Part shown: one piece after another, positions 33,771-46,162 of the stretch
Position numbering within the stretch: the stretch's first letter is position 1
Layout: the number at the start of each line of letters is the position of its first letter
DNA from: Spironucleus salmonicida
Lineage: Eukaryota; Fornicata; Diplomonadida; Hexamitidae
Length of the DNA: 64,000 nt
NCBI GenBank assembly: GCA_000497125.2
Contig: CM035320.1
Coordinates: 318,001 to 382,000 of the forward strand
Direction of reading: 5' to 3'
Program-made: the position numbers and the translations under genes
Notes under the pieces: model-generated
Told to the model about the DNA's origin: nothing
The model's database searches: none
The model's input: the letters and a program-made list of their open reading frames with translations, nothing else

Positions 33771-36629
33771 ATGTCATTTCCGGAAGTTTAATCAACACCT
33801 GCAACAATAACATAAATTTGTTATCCAGATACTACATTCATTCAAGGAAATATAAATTAGTCAGGAGATGGTCCATGTACAGTTTAGTTTAATTCAGGAA
33901 CGCTTTTCCATGGAGCTTTACGTAATTTTCAGCTCAGTTCAAATCTTAGTATTATGGAGTCGGGGCCATCAATTATTTTATCATAATTTAACCCACTTCC
34001 ACAAGGGTAGTCTCTAATAGCATTTTCAGATGGCAGCATTTTCTAAGGTAATGTAGAAAATGGTTATGCTGTAGGGTTTGGCTCAGCATATCAAGCAACG
34101 TCAGAAATTTACTATTCTGGAAATTTCTAATCTGGTATGGCTGATGGTTTTGGTTGCGCCGTTCAGGGGGATTTTAAGGACCAAAATAATATTGAATCGG
34201 TATATTTAGGATGGTTCTAGGATGGTGAACCTCATGGACGAGGAATTTCACTTGGAATTGACGGCGAGGGTCTTACAATGTTCAACCGCTTCGAAGGCTA
34301 CTTTATTCAAGGAATCAGAAATGGCTCAGGCACTATTGTACTTGGATCAGGTGAGTGGCTTATCGGTTAATTTATTAACGATGAAAAAGATGGTGTTTTC
34401 CTTTACATTTCAGAATAGGGTGAAATTGAGCTTAGATATTATTTCAAAGACATTATGAAACTTTCGTACAAATCCGAAAACTACTACATCGACAAGCCAT
34501 AAGAGCTCAAATTTGTTGTTATGCAAAATGAAGATTCAAAAATTGAGCTTTACAATGAATATGTGGCATATTTCAAGTTTTTAGAAAGTACAAATTTGCC
34601 TGGAAAATCCTCGTAGAGCCAAAGAATTCATATAATTCCTATTATAGATACTATATGGAGATTCTGTCGACGCATCACAATACCATTAAGAGTGGGTCTT
34701 ATCACCGATTCTCGTGTTTGTACTCCTATAATTTCTGAGCAGATTGCGGAGATTGCACGAAATTTAACTAAATTAGACGTTTGTTAGGTTTTAAAATAAA
34801 CACAATAAAGCCAAGAAATGATCAACTTTTTCAAAGTCGTTGAAAGTATAAAATCGTGTATTATTGGGAACTATGAAATTTTGAAGTTTTTGTTTCAGTT
34901 TTTTAGAGCTCGAGATTTAATAACATTTGGTGAGTAAGCTAAATCAGTCTATATAAATCAGTTTCTTGAGGAAGTGGAAAAATACATTGAAGATGAACGT
35001 ATTAAAATGGTGAAAGAGGATATAATTTTACCATAATAAAACTAAATATAAACTGAGAATTCACTCATTGATAATATTCATTCTGGAGAGAATTCAATGG
35101 AATGGAAAGATACTACAAAAGTAGAAGAAACTGATGCAAACTAGACAATTACACTGGATTTAAACCACGAAACTATAGAAAATATTGTCGATTTGGTAGA
35201 AGATGCACCTTAAGCTGGTAAAATGGATAAAATTAAATCTTTATTAAAGGTATCTTAAATTTTACCTTTATCAAATTCTGGTAAAGATAATGAACTAATT
35301 AACACTGTTATCTCACTACTTGATCAAAATTTAGTGGTTTCTCATTAAAATATTAAATAAATGGTTTTTGATATTGCTGCTTTTACGGAATAATTAGACC
35401 TTATTCAGCCATAAGACGAGTTTATTGATTTATTAATCGACTAGTTTTCAAAGCAATCTGATAGTTATTAAACTACTATTTAATTCGATATTTAAACTCT
35501 TTTTTCATAGTCAATTACTGATTCTAATTTCACCCAATTTATAGCATTTTTGCTTAATCTTTATTAGGTTTTTGATCATGATAATCCAATTGTATTTATG
35601 ACTGAGGTTATTTACCCTTACGTAAAGCATAATCTGTCAAAACTTATTAAAGCACTGGAAACTGATAATTTTGCATTAAGTTTACTGTTTGATCCTACAG
35701 ATTAATTTTATATTGATATAATGAAGTAGAAATCTCAATCAAAGAAACGTAGAACTGATCTCGATGATGATAGTTAGAGTACTATTTCAAAATAATTCTC
35801 TAGTAACAGCAAGGCTAGCAAGTTCATGAGCAGCACTGGCAGCAAGGCAGCAGTTCCAAAGATTCTTTTGCGAGATGCAAGTAATATGTTGAATGAACAA
35901 GAATAGAGTATTTTTAGATGTCAAAAATTAAGTGGAAAACTGGTTAAATTAATGTAGATTAATTAAGAATATTAGTCAAAATTTGTGTTCCCATACTTAA
36001 TAAATGAAACCCTTGAAACCATAATAAATAATAAATTTGGACTTAGTATCTCATAATATTTATAATTAGATTAACTAACGTTAACTGAATTTTTATTCAA
36101 CTATTTTGAGTAGTTTAATGAAGTTTTCGGCTTCCCTAAAATTTCAGAGGAAATAGATTTTTATTTCAGAGTTTTAGGTCCATTTTTCGTTAAATTTGCA
36201 AGAGCTGATGGCTCATGGTTTTTAGAGGAAAATACTTATATAAGTGATAAAGGTCAATATCTTATTGAAAAGATACTGTCTTTCCACGTCAATCAGCAGG
36301 TGTTAACAGCTATTTTAGCATGTTGTTTATTAAAAACAGATAAAATCAATAAGTAGAAGCCGGTTGTAGATCCTAATGATACAACAGGTGATTTGGATAA
36401 TAACTCAGTTGTATCAGAAAATTCAAATGATAGTAATATGGATAGTATCAATTCTTTTAATTCATTTGCAGAAAGCGGGCATTCCACAAGAAGTCAAGCC
36501 GAATAGAAAAAGGTAGAAGGTGAGAAGCAAAAATTATTTTAGGTAGATTCAAAGAAATTCGATGAAGGAAATTGCTATAACGTAATTGGTTTGTTCTTAT
36601 AAGGTATTTTGCAGCTTTTTAATAAGTGA
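33771..36629 (+). CDS. MORN-repeat protein (952 aa)
   Basis: ATG 33771 to TGA 36627-36629, fully open with very many TAA/TAG Gln. Residues about 20-215 hold roughly six MORN-type units: FIQGNINQSGDGPCTV, FHGALRN, FQGNVENGYAVGFGSAY, YSGNFQSGMADGFGCAV, YLGWFQDGEPHGRGIS, FEGYFIQGIRNGSGTIV. These are the Y.G.w..g...G.G pattern that binds membranes or scaffolds cytoskeleton. The rest is helical, with Ser/Asn-rich low-complexity linkers (about 650-690 and 860-905). In protists such proteins often mark basal bodies and flagellar attachment sites; that role here is inference. Convergent with the next gene, 23 bp between stops. Confidence 0.8.
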
Positions 36630-36652
36630 ACAATTTGTTAAATTATATGTAA

Positions 36653-38470
36653 TCACTCGTCGTTTTCTAACTCTTTAATTTTTGTTAATGACTATAAAAT
36701 TTGATCTTCCAGTTAATCTTATAAATTTAATTATTACTAATCCTACTAGCAGCTTATAATATTTGTAATCTATGGTAATATAATATGAGGTGAAGTTACT
36801 ATATTATGATTAGATATAACAGGTCCTGATGAACGCTTTCGGGATTTAATTTTTTCAATTAGCTTCATTAATTTTTATATAATTAACTCCTGCTCTACTA
36901 TATCTAGTTCACTAGAATATTTTTTTTATAATTTTCTACAAATCTACTATATGGTTTTAATCTTATTAGAAACAGAAAACGCTTTTAAAACACTTTGTAA
37001 ATCAGAACTAGAGAATGTAATACTCTACTGGGAATTTTGATTAGAAGAAAAAACTTTTTATACAATAACTGAATCCAGTGAGACAGGTAGAAATCTTTAT
37101 TAAAAATATTCCATATCTGTTTAACTGAAAATAAGTACATCTTATTTTAACTTGTTTAACTTAACTGTTTCATGGGCTTTATTATATAACTTTAATTGAA
37201 ATTGTAGTTAAGTAATCTATTACTGTATGTTATTAATTTAATCTTCGCTATAATAACTCCTATCAATATAAGGAATAATATCAATTTCATATGGAACAAC
37301 AGATGAATTTTCAATAAAAATAGTAGCCAAATCATGACATTATATTTTTGGACTAGGTAACTAAGATGCAACTCTTTGATCTGAAATCGAAATTGTTTCA
37401 TCCTCAATTCTAATATTGCTGACTTTTTATGAAAATAATAGATCAACATCATTTTACGAAATTATAAATTAGCTTTATCCTGGATTAAGTAAATTAATAG
37501 AATATATCTATCCATTTACAAAAACTTCAACCTTACCTATGTGAAGTTCTTATTAATTATAGTTAGTAAAAACTTCTTCTGCTATGAATTTATTTGATAT
37601 ATCCCAAATATTATAACAGCAAAAAAACGCGACTTCTTCATGTTTATAGCTAACTTTATCGAGAATTAAATATTTAATTTCTTCTGCTTATTCATATTTA
37701 AATGAAGAAAACGTTATGGTCAAGAATGTATTTCCATAACTTACCTGTGTATGAATGGCTTTTTCGTATTTCTAATAAGGCAAAATAGAATATATAGCAT
37801 GTTAAATAGGCCAAGTATGGCATAACTAATGTATATGGTCATAATTCTGCTACCTAATATAACTCACAGCTTCAATTTAGAGATTTTCTAAACAAAAAGG
37901 TTATGTAATAATATAACCCTATTTCCCTATATTAGCTTCAAATAATACAATTTTAAAACCATGATGAATGCCTAATATTCTAAATATTTTTTAAGATGGC
38001 AATTCTGCTTCAACAAACAGGGAAACAGAATTATTCTTGAATTCCTGAACCTTTTGTACGTTTCCTGTAAGCACTATCCCATCAGACTCAGATTCATACT
38101 AATACTCTTAAAATGGGATTATATTTGGAATATTAACATGAATAAACTGATTTTAAACATCCATACTCTCTTCCTAAAGCAGCTCTATAAAAATCTCAAC
38201 GGGACACCGAAAAAGATCTGTTATATGCACACCTTGGCACAATTAGCTAGAAACCTTTTATAGCTCCTTGACAACGATGAACTAGGCCTACTGATATGGC
38301 GAGTCGAGCGACAGCTTGAAATTGAAATACTCTAACTAGCATTTGCGTAGAATCGGAATATACTGATAAGCATACGACGACGAAGAATAAATAACCACAA
38401 CCAAATGCGTAGCCTGCGTGTACTCCTGCAGGTAGATCTGCTTCAAATCGATTTCATAATTATACCGCAT
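36653..38470 (-). CDS. hypothetical 605-aa protein with C-terminal coiled coil
   Basis: ATG with first base 38470, TGA 36653-36655, no interruption. Residues 1-390 are mostly beta-strand-like with few charged runs (HIGKVEVFVNGQIYSINLL). From about 400 the protein is helical and Gln-rich (INNIQQQITQLQFQLKLYN, LDIVEQELIIQKLMKLIEK), indicating coiled coil to the end. No catalytic motif or membrane helix. Base composition rises in G+C over the first ~100 codons. It is divergent from the coiled-coil gene at 38531 with only 60 bp between starts, a likely shared bidirectional promoter. Confidence 0.68.
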
Positions 38471-38530
38471 TTTAAACCAAAAATACATATTATTATACAT
38501 TATATATATATTATTTTTTCCGCTTCAAAA

Positions 38531-39205
38531 ATGTTCAAAGGTTGTTTCAAGCCGAAAACGAACACACAACAAGTAGACCCCAATCTAGACCCCACCACCC
38601 TAGAATTTGACGAAAATTTCGCCAAAAACACCGCAAAAATTGACAATTTCGACGCTAAAATTTCTGAGTTCAAAACGGCCGAAAGCGCCGATTTCGAGAG
38701 CCTGAAAATGCAGTTCGAGTCGGCGCAGATCGAACTGCAGACGGCCCGCGAGACCATCAGAAGCCAGCAGCTGGACTTGGCGCAGGCCGCTGAAAATGCT
38801 GCAGAGGCACCGGTTCAGATCGATTAATTGGTGTATAATAATGACATTTTGGCAGAACAGAATTAGTAGGAAATGGAGCGGCTGCGGAGCGATAATGCAC
38901 GGCTTTAGGAGGCCGTTGCAGAGCTTCAGGCGGTTCATGAGGTTCAGGTCAACTAAAATGAGCAGGAATCGCACAATGAGCAGCTTCTGTAAGAAGGCAC
39001 GCAGAACGACTTGGAGTACACAAAAGCAAACTTGCAGCTCTCTGAGCATGCGTATGTAGCGTCTAACATCGATTCTGACATTTAGAAGACACTTTAATAC
39101 AACAATAAATCTGCGGTTAAAATTTTGCAGCTGGAGCAGCATCTGCAAGATTTAGAACATAATATGACTTGTCAGGCGGCGTTATTAGATTCTGATGACG
39201 AGTGA
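38531..39205 (+). CDS. coiled-coil protein (224 aa)
   Basis: ATG 38531 to TGA 39203-39205. After MFKGCFKPK, residues 40-210 are a long Glu/Gln/Leu-rich coiled coil (FESLKMQFESAQIELQTARE, QEMERLRSDNARLQEAVAEL). MFKGCFKP with basic residues could be acylated at Cys5 (inference). Gln codons mix CAG/CAA with TAA/TAG within one protein, a good in-window control for the reassigned code. Family not recognised. Confidence 0.7.
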
Positions 39206-39337
39206 GTAGTAGGTTTTGTTCAATAGTTAAGTTAATTGTTGGTATTTAGTGGAGCTTATAATTGCAACACAAATTGTGTTATTTATACTTATATAGCATA
39301 TTCAACAAATAAATGGATAAAATTTTGCACAAATCCT

Positions 39338-40642
39338 TCACTCGCACATAACCTTGACATTTTCAACCTCAGTGAAGCCCACGCCCGCACTGATCGCCTT
39401 CAATAGGCCGGCGTTGAATTTTTTCTGGATATCGATGTCCTTGCAGCCGATACTACCATAGTACTTGCCCTGGCTTGGGCTGAAAAGGCGAATCTCTACC
39501 CCCTCGATTCTTACCAAAAATTTGTGCATGACAACGCTGATCTGAGTGTCCGACACTCCTCTAAGAGCTGCGCACACGGCTGCCAGCGCTCCCTTAGGTG
39601 ATTTTACGTTTGGCATGGCGAACGCCTTCTTCACATCAAAGCCGATAACATCGTTCTTGGGAGGTACCTTGAGAGCAAAGTCACAGAAGGGGCATGAGTC
39701 TGGGGACTGCTGCACTGGTTGAGAGTCGATCTTCAGAATCTTATGAAGCGTTTCTAACTCCTTCTGCTTGTTCTAGTCTGGTCTAAACGGAACGACCAGG
39801 GTACCAGTCGTAATTTCACCCTTTTCGCTGTCCACCTGGGCGTATTTCTGGAAGAAGGTACTATCGAATATCTCCTCTATGGTAGCACGCTTCTCGGGAT
39901 CCTTGACTAGGATAGAGGAGATCAGGTTCCGGGCCTCCTGGGTGAAGAACTCCGGATACTGGTAGTTGCAGGTCCTCGCGTTCTCGAAGATCTCACGCAC
40001 GTCGGTGCCGTTGAATGGGAACTTGAAAGCCAGCATTGTGAAGAGAAGAATACCTAGACTCCAGATATCTGCCCGCCGACCGTCGTACTTCTCAGCGTCG
40101 GCGACCTCAGGGGCGATGTAGTGCGGGGAACCGCAGGTCGTCTTGCACGTGAAGAAAGTCTTGTCCGGGGAATTGGACACCGCCCCGAGCCCGAAATCAG
40201 CAACGTACACTTTCGAATCGTCGGCAAGGAGCACATTCTCGAACTTGAGATCTCGATGCTAGATGCCCAGCTGGTGAAAGTAGCGCACCGTGGCAGCAAT
40301 CTGTGTGAAATAAAGTGCAGCTAGCGCTTCAGGCAGGGGTGCCCTAATCGACTGCAGAAGCTCACCCCTGGGGATGAAGTCCATAACGAGCATGAACCTA
40401 GAGGAGTTCTGCAGGATATTATACAGATGAACTGTATTCGGGTGCTTTAGCGCCTGCATGATGGCTATCTCACGTTGCAAGCGCTGCAGCGCAGTTTCAG
40501 ATAGAGACTGGCGCTTGATGACCTTCATAGCGTACTTGAGCCCTGTATTCTCGTCAGTTACCAAATATACCTTCGCATAAGTTCCTTTGCCTAACTGCTC
40601 GCCAATAATGTAATTTTGCACCTTTTTCGGAGCATCTTCCAC
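39338..40642 (-). CDS. SNF1/AMPK-like (CAMKL) protein kinase
   Basis: 434 aa, ATG with first base 40642, TGA 39338-39340. IGEQLGKGTYAKVYLV P-loop, YAMKVIKR lysine, QHRDLKFENVLL (its first Gln is TAG), VADFGLGAV, TTCGSPHYIAPEV and RRADIWSLGILLFTMLA give a complete kinase of the CAMK-like group. DLKFENVLL and CGSPHYIAPEV are hallmarks of SNF1/AMPK-alpha and MARK relatives. After a linker, residues about 335-434 (VVMHKFLVRIEGVEIRLFSP) resemble a KA1-type C-terminal regulatory domain. The role in energy or polarity signalling is inference. The middle TAG codons split the gene under the standard code. Confidence 0.88.
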
Positions 40643-40750
40643 TTAAGTCATTTTGTGAGAGCGGACGTGAATTGTAAATCTATATAGTAAAATATTAAAA
40701 ATTTAGATTGTAAATAAGATTCAACATTATAATGAATAATTATGTTAGCA

Positions 40751-41116
40751 TCACTCTGCTGCAATTGCGTCAATTTCGACTAAAGCATCCATGGGAAGCT
40801 TGGCAACTTCTACGCAGATTCTTGCCGGCTTATGATCGCCAAAAGCTTCAGCATAAATTGCATTTACTGCAGCAAAATCAGATATATTCTTGAGCATGAC
40901 CTGGGTCTTGGCAACCTTAGACATAGAGCTTCCAGCAACCTCTAATATACCTTTTAAGTTATTTAAGGCATTTTTGGTCTGCTCTTCAACAGTGGCGCCG
41001 AGCGCACCATCCTTTACTCCTAACTGTCCGGATACAAAGATCAAACCATTAGCCTTGCAGGCAGGAGAATAAGGACCGAGGCATTTAGCGGGAGTTTGGA
41101 TGCACTGAACTGGCAT
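40751..41116 (-). CDS. ridA: RidA/YjgF/UK114 family imine deaminase
   Basis: 121 aa from ATG (first base 41116) to TGA 40751-40753; family length is about 125. GPYSPACKANGLIFVSGQLG matches the GPYSQAV...vSGQ block. VEEQTKNALNNLKGILEVAG matches the qt.q.l.Ni...L..aG helix. The end KPARICVEVAKLPMDALVEI holds the family Arg and the LP..alVEIe.iA signature. RidA hydrolyses reactive enamine/imine intermediates made by PLP enzymes and protects against 2-aminoacrylate damage. A TTG-initiated extension of six codons is possible but less likely. No Gln reassignment is needed here. Confidence 0.93.
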   Translation of the reverse strand: MPVQCIQTPAKCLGPYSPACKANGLIFVSGQLGVKDGALGATVEEQTKNALNNLKGILEVAGSSMSKVAKTQVMLKNISDFAAVNAIYAEAFGDHKPARICVEVAKLPMDALVEIDAIAAE

Positions 41117-41696
41117 TTTTTGATGGAATGGCAATTTAGATTTATGGAATATTTCTTTATATATTTAATTGTTAACTAATTTTATTTGTGAATTATAAAA
41201 TCCGATGATTAATTTATTATTCAGAAAATTATATTAAATTCATCTTGCATGTACTCTTAATTAAGCACCTGGATTTTGAAAATAATATCAAACAAATATA
41301 TATAAGATTAATATTTATTTTATTCTAAATTCTAATATAATAATTTTTTATAGATATAATTATAGAGGAACTTTACTTTAAGTATATGCTTTTATTCAAT
41401 GTAATAAGTCATCTGAACATTTCCGCACTAACATTATTTTCCGTATTTTCAGCAATAAAATTTCTATTTAAAAATAATAAATATTTCATATAAATATAAT
41501 TAAGATTTAGTGTTTATTATTTTGTGGTTTGTATAATGTTTTCTTAGTTTTTATATTACTAATATATTCGTATAAACAAATTTATCTAACATAAATCGCT
41601 TTACATATATGGGGATACAATAAATTTTAAAATTTAATATTCTTGCACTTCCCTATGGACTACTTGACGATTATTCATACATGCGACTCAAATGCA
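41117..41696. other. intergenic, AT-rich
   Basis: Nothing recognised between RidA and the small Myb/SANT gene. Confidence 0.5.
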
Positions 41697-41948
41697 ATGG
41701 ATTGTTTGGATTTTTCGTATCAATAACCAGTGTCTTAAAGCAAAAGCCAAACAAGCATTAAAGCACGCAAAAAAAGAGACAAGTGGTCAGTATATGAAGA
41801 AGTTTGCTTGTTGACAATTTTGTAGAAAGATGAAACTAAAACATGGCGCAAAGTAGCTGAAGAATTAAGCAAGTAAACAAAATGTCCAATGAAAACGGCA
41901 TCATAAATAAGTTAACATTGGCGTAGAGTTCTTAAACCAATATGGTGA
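41697..41948 (+). CDS. small Myb/SANT-domain protein (83 aa)
   Basis: ATG 41697 to TGA 41946-41948; ten TAA/TAG Gln make it invisible under the standard code. Residues about 32-82: KWSVYEEVCLLTIL, then TKTWRKVAEEL, then KTASQISQHWRRVLKP. This is a Myb/SANT repeat with W...E...L, W..vA..l and a recognition helix ending in QHWRRVL. Probably a DNA-binding or chromatin protein. A basic KARKKRDK precedes the domain. It is diverged from the Myb-like gene of block R. Confidence 0.72.
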
Positions 41949-42367
41949 ACATATTCTTTATTATATCATAGAATGCTTTAAATACTTAAGTAAAGACTTT
42001 GGTATTATATCGTTAAATTTAAATTTTATTTCTTCTGACAAATAAAAAATCATCCGGAATTTTATGGAAATCAATTAAAAGAAACTACTAATATAACTTA
42101 ATATTAACTTATTCATAATTATTATGATAATTATAATTTCTTATAGATACGGTAGAGAGATATATAAACTATATTTTTTATCGTGTATATTCTTACTAAT
42201 ACTCTTAAATAATCTTTTAAATTGGACATGTGTTATGACACATAATATATAAGTAATATAACTATTATTAAAGTGAAAATTTGTTTTTGTATATATTAAT
42301 ATTATTTATTATATAAAAAATTTATATATAGAAATATAAATTAATATATAACATTAGTTTAATAAAA
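41949..42367. other. intergenic, AT-rich
   Basis: Nothing recognised. The membrane-protein gene start follows directly after an AATAAAA stretch. Confidence 0.5.
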
Positions 42368-42817
42368 ATGACATTTTAATCACTAGCAGTGTGTTAGGGA
42401 TAGTGTCTGACTAGTTGCTATTCGTATCTCATCTATTACCGCTGTACATACAACTTAACCTACACGCAGTTGGTATTCTACCTGCTGTACGTGGGGATCC
42501 TCCTGATTTCCGTCGGCACCCTCGTGCGGGTGTACGGCACGTACAAGCGCAGGCAGGGCTTCCGGAAGGAGAAGAATGGGCCCTGCTGCTTCCGCTACGT
42601 GCGGGACGAGCACCGCTAGGAGATGCGCCAGGTGGTGTACGTCGAGGACGGCTACGGCAACCTCACGGAGGTCGGCCACGACTACGTCCTCGTGCCGCAG
42701 CGGACCCGCCAGCCGGAGCTGGTACCGCCGCCCCCGGCGCCCATCATGGCTGACATCCAGCCCCCGCAGGAGTACCAGCAGCCCAAGGTGGTCCCGAACA
42801 CCGCGCCGCAGTTCTGA
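42368..42817 (+). CDS. four-cysteine single-pass membrane protein, member A2 (149 aa)
   Basis: ATG 42368 to TGA 42815-42817. Cys 9, 13, 17 and 26; NLT at 29; membrane helix about 35-57 (LVFYLLYVGILLISVGTLV); tail from GFRKEKNGPCC identical to A1, A3 and A4. It shares with A3 also the helix and NLTYTQ part (from about base 42449), while the first ~27 codons are private. One Gln of the tail is TAG here (42617) where A1 and A4 have CAG; A3 shares the TAG. Under the standard code this member would look broken. Confidence 0.82.
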
Positions 42818-42879
42818 GTGAGCGGGGTCGGACGGAGTGATTTCAGTTTCCACATTACACCTGCATCCCGGCCCGAAAT

Positions 42880-43260
42880 ATGCAGGTTTCCCCCGCACCA
42901 CAAATGCAAGTAGTCGCCGTCACCTGCTCCGCCTGCGGCTTCCTGTCCAACGAGAAGCCCGGCGTCGCCACCTGCGCCTTCTGCGGTTCCGCCGACGTGG
43001 CCGAGGTCCCCACCGAGGCGCCCCTCTCCCACGACAGGGAGTTCCTGGAGCTGTGCAGCGCGAAGTTCGGCAAGAGCTACGCCAGCCTCAAGCAGATCTC
43101 GGACGAGTTCGCCTTCGACGAGACCTTCATCCACCTCACCATCAAGAACGCCGAGCTGTGGCAGTACTGCCTCGAGCAGCCCACCTTCGAGGCGCTCCTG
43201 GACCTCTGCGGTGCCAACCAGCACAAGAGAGGCCCCGCGATCTGCCCCGGGCCCCAGTGA
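42880..43260 (+). CDS. zinc-ribbon protein (126 aa), copy 2
   Basis: Same protein as at 29405 (CSAC/CAFC zinc ribbon plus helical domain), with no amino-acid change seen. Between member A2 and the MGAC protein. Confidence 0.72.
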   Translation: MQVSPAPQMQVVAVTCSACGFLSNEKPGVATCAFCGSADVAEVPTEAPLSHDREFLELCSAKFGKSYASLKQISDEFAFDETFIHLTIKNAELWQYCLEQPTFEALLDLCGANQHKRGPAICPGPQ

Positions 43261-43300
43261 TCTGTCTCCCCACTGACGCGCGGTGCCCGCCACTCCACAA

Positions 43301-43507
43301 ATGGGAGCCTGCGCCCAGGACGACTTCGTCCCCGCTGCCATCATCCAGCACGAGTACGCGGCCTACGACTTCGCCCAGAACTCCGCCGCCTCCCTGGTGA
43401 GCGAGCGTCAGGCCCAGAGCCGCGCAGGACTGTCCCTGAGCATGGCACGGGCCCTGGTGGAGGAGGAGCAGCCGGACGTCCACGCGGAGTGGGACCTAAT
43501 CGAGTGA
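43301..43507 (+). CDS. small protein with MGAC N-terminus (68 aa), copy 2
   Basis: Same as at 29826; protein unchanged apart from synonymous differences. Confidence 0.6.
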   Translation: MGACAQDDFVPAAIIQHEYAAYDFAQNSAASLVSERQAQSRAGLSLSMARALVEEEQPDVHAEWDLIE

Positions 43508-43526
43508 TATCGCCAAATAGAGAGTC

Positions 43527-43568
43527 TCACTGGTCGAACCGGCCCAGCCTCTTCAGGTAGAAGTACTG
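43527..43568 (-). pseudogene. remnant of the Myb-like gene
   Basis: Only the last 13 codons plus stop (NQYFYLKRLGRFDQ end) remain at the edge of block R copy 2. No ATG upstream in frame. Confidence 0.6.
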
Positions 43569-44125
43569 AGTTTTAAATTACAAAAGTCATACTCAAAAAG
43601 AAAGTACTCACTATCATATAATAATATTTGCGATTTTTAAGTAGAATCAATGTTATAAAATCTTATGAATTGAATACATGTAACTATTATATTATAATGG
43701 TATAACTAACCTTAACCATTGTTAATGTATCTAATACTTTTTATAAGAATAAATCTCTATTTTTATATTCTCTTTCTAAACTAAAATAATTTTCTGAACT
43801 AGGATTATAAGAAAATAACTTTCAGATGTAAATATCGAATAATAATTAGAATCGATTTTCTACCACTCGTAGAGTGCCTAAACTTCAGCATGTAAAACAT
43901 CAAAGACTTTAAATAGACCTTAACTTGCAGTAGGACCTTAATATTCTCTAATTAATTGGATAACCTTTTGACACATTATTATTCCCTTTAAAATCATAGG
44001 TAAAGACTCATTATTTAGATGCCGTAATTCTCAGAAGAATAAAGAAAATTAGAGAACAGCATGCTCGCACATCCTTCAAATTTATTACATAAGGAAGCAC
44101 ATCCCATTCTAACTGAACATACTGC
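43569..44125. other. AT-rich stretch with broken LRR-like coding traces
   Basis: Pieces such as IDLNLQQDLNILQLIG (about 43.91 kb) and IPFQLNILHVPQCLELSG (about 44.1 kb) look like leucine-rich repeats but lie in different frames. Probably the decayed upstream part of the LRR-like gene that follows. Confidence 0.3.
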
Positions 44126-44566
44126 ATGTACCCTAATGTCTAGAATTATCTGGGTCTTATCTTTAAAAACAATGAATTTTCTGATTAGGGTTCATTGACG
44201 GTTACCTCTGTTGATGAGAACAGACTCGCAACGTTTAGTGGAATATTTCCGAGCGCTCTTAAAATTACTGACTTGAGTACTAATTAGCTAAAAATCCTTA
44301 ACACTAATTAGATAGAAGTTATACAGGACCTCGATTTACAAACTAATTTATTTCTGGAAATACATTTTAAAAACTGCAAGAACCTTAGGAAGCTAAATAT
44401 TTTGCAAGCAATATATATTACCTCGATCTACGGTTCAATAAAATACTAGAGAATATACATCTTTATAAAACGAACAGTATCAACTTCAAACGAAAGGTTA
44501 AATAACAGAATATTGATATCTTAGCGTGAAATATCCAGTAGGAATTTGTAGAATTTGCTAGCTTGA
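44126..44566 (+). pseudogene. LRR-like open frame (146 aa), probably a gene fragment
   Basis: ATG 44126 to TGA 44564-44566. ALKITDLSTNQLKILNTNQI and IQDLDLQTNLF fit the LxxLxLxxNxL rhythm of leucine-rich repeats, with NCKNLRKLNILQA after. LRR proteins are abundant in diplomonads. The N-terminus looks arbitrary and the preceding sequence holds more LRR-like pieces out of frame, so this is likely the end of a degraded gene. The last ~275 bp are inside block Q. Confidence 0.4.
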
Positions 44567-44661
44567 GGCTATAGGATTATACAGATTGCACTGTAGAATA
44601 TTGATCACCAAAATATGTTAAAGAAGTCAGTTACTGAAAAATAAGTCGCAAATGAATGAAC

Positions 44662-45411
44662 TCACTCCACCATTATTTAGGTAGACTTGGATTCCATATT
44701 ATCGTAGTAAGCTAGCAAGAGGCGGTCAAATAGGTCACAGTGTGAGTATTCGAAAGTTTCATGTCCAAAGTATATTTTATTCGCATGCAGCAATCCCCTG
44801 CTAGTGCTAGTAATGAATACACAGTCCGCCGCTTAAATATCCTATATAGTGAATTTCATCCGTTTTAGATCAATACCTAGCTCTTAACATATGCTTAGTA
44901 CGGAATTTCTAACATTTCCACCAAGGACATCTTGGTCCCCAGCAGTTTAAATAGTGTTCCCCAAAATAATAAAGCAGTTACTGCTCAGACCTTCAGTTAC
45001 AAACCCATCCTAGTGCATTAAAACTTCGTCAATATCAGAGGTGATAAACTGTTCCAGACTTTGTCTTTTAACGCACCAGTTAACAGATTTTATCTACGGG
45101 TCTGCTCTCGCGGCCTCCATTAGGATAAAGTTTGAGGATAACTTTGCAGCTGGCAAGGATTCTGCAAAAAAGTCGAGATGGTTACCAACTGACATACAGT
45201 ATATTCTGATGTCGGCCGGAAAGTTCTACAGAAATACATTGGCCGCGGCCATAATCTGCTTGCACGCCATTGGGCGAGTAAGCTCCCCAGACACCAACCT
45301 GCACAGGTGCACCTCTAGCTCTGGAATCATGGTTCTTGAGAGCGTGCGCAGCGTGGTAAATGTAATGTCCTTGTACAAAGTAAGCACGTCATGCCCCTTC
45401 AACTGAGACAC
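44662..45411 (-). CDS. class IV aminotransferase, copy 2
   Basis: Second copy of the gene at 24205-24954, same 249-aa frame with its TAG/TAA Gln and the IKSVNW, VTEGLSSNCF and LGGNVRNSVL motifs intact. Confidence 0.8.
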
Positions 45412-45499
45412 GGTGAGTTATCCATCTTTCAGGTACATTAATTAAATATACTTATATATTAAATTATCCACATCAGATTATTTATCATCTCGGTTATCT

Positions 45500-46108
45500 T
45501 CAAAGACGAGGTTACGCGCCAGAACGCAGCCGGAACGCGTCCACGGCCTCGCGCACCCCTTCATAGTTCAAGTCCTTTCCGTGCCTGAAAAACTACCGAA
45601 ACAGGCACTCGAAGCTCTTGAACATGCTCCGGAGCACTTCCACCTCAGCTTTTCGCTCCAACTCCTCGCAAATCCGCGCCATTTGCAGCGATTCAAGTAC
45701 GAAACTGGAAAGGAGCGGTACCGTTTTTGGAGTGGAACTGGGCATTCTAACCGAGTTGACGGCGATGAGCTCCTTTTGAATTTGCTGTTTTTAGTTTTGC
45801 AGTCGCTAAATCTCGATCTTCAGCACCTTGTTTTCGGTGGCCAGCGAGGTCAAGAAGGCGCTAATTTCCTGTATTTCTTGCGATTGAAAATAAGGGGCTG
45901 AGTGGGGAGAATCGAGCGGTTGCTGCTAGTTGAGGTTGAAAAACCGAATTGTAGCGATGGCCTCGGAAATGCTGAACAGCTCTGGTTCTGGCATGGACGT
46001 AACCTGATAAATCTTTTTAATCGATTCGGTAATGAGCGATACCTAATTTGACCTGGCAGCTAAAATTCTGGCCTGATCGGAGAGCGGCAGGAGCGGTAGC
46101 ATGTCCAT
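45500..46108 (-). CDS. coiled-coil protein (202 aa), copy 2
   Basis: Second copy of 25043-25651, open over the same length. Divergent from the truncated UBR gene. Confidence 0.63.
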
Positions 46109-46162
46109 TTGTATTCTTTTTATATTTATATATAAATGTGATACTATAGCCACTTCAATAAA

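Larger units (their letters stand above)
42449..43568 (+). repeat. duplication block R, copy 2 (1.1 kb, GC-rich)
   Basis: Matches 29085-30093 and 50227-51235 from 42560 on, and inverted 48047-48915 over 42449-43317. Ends abruptly at 43568 inside the last codons of the Myb-like gene. Confidence 0.9.
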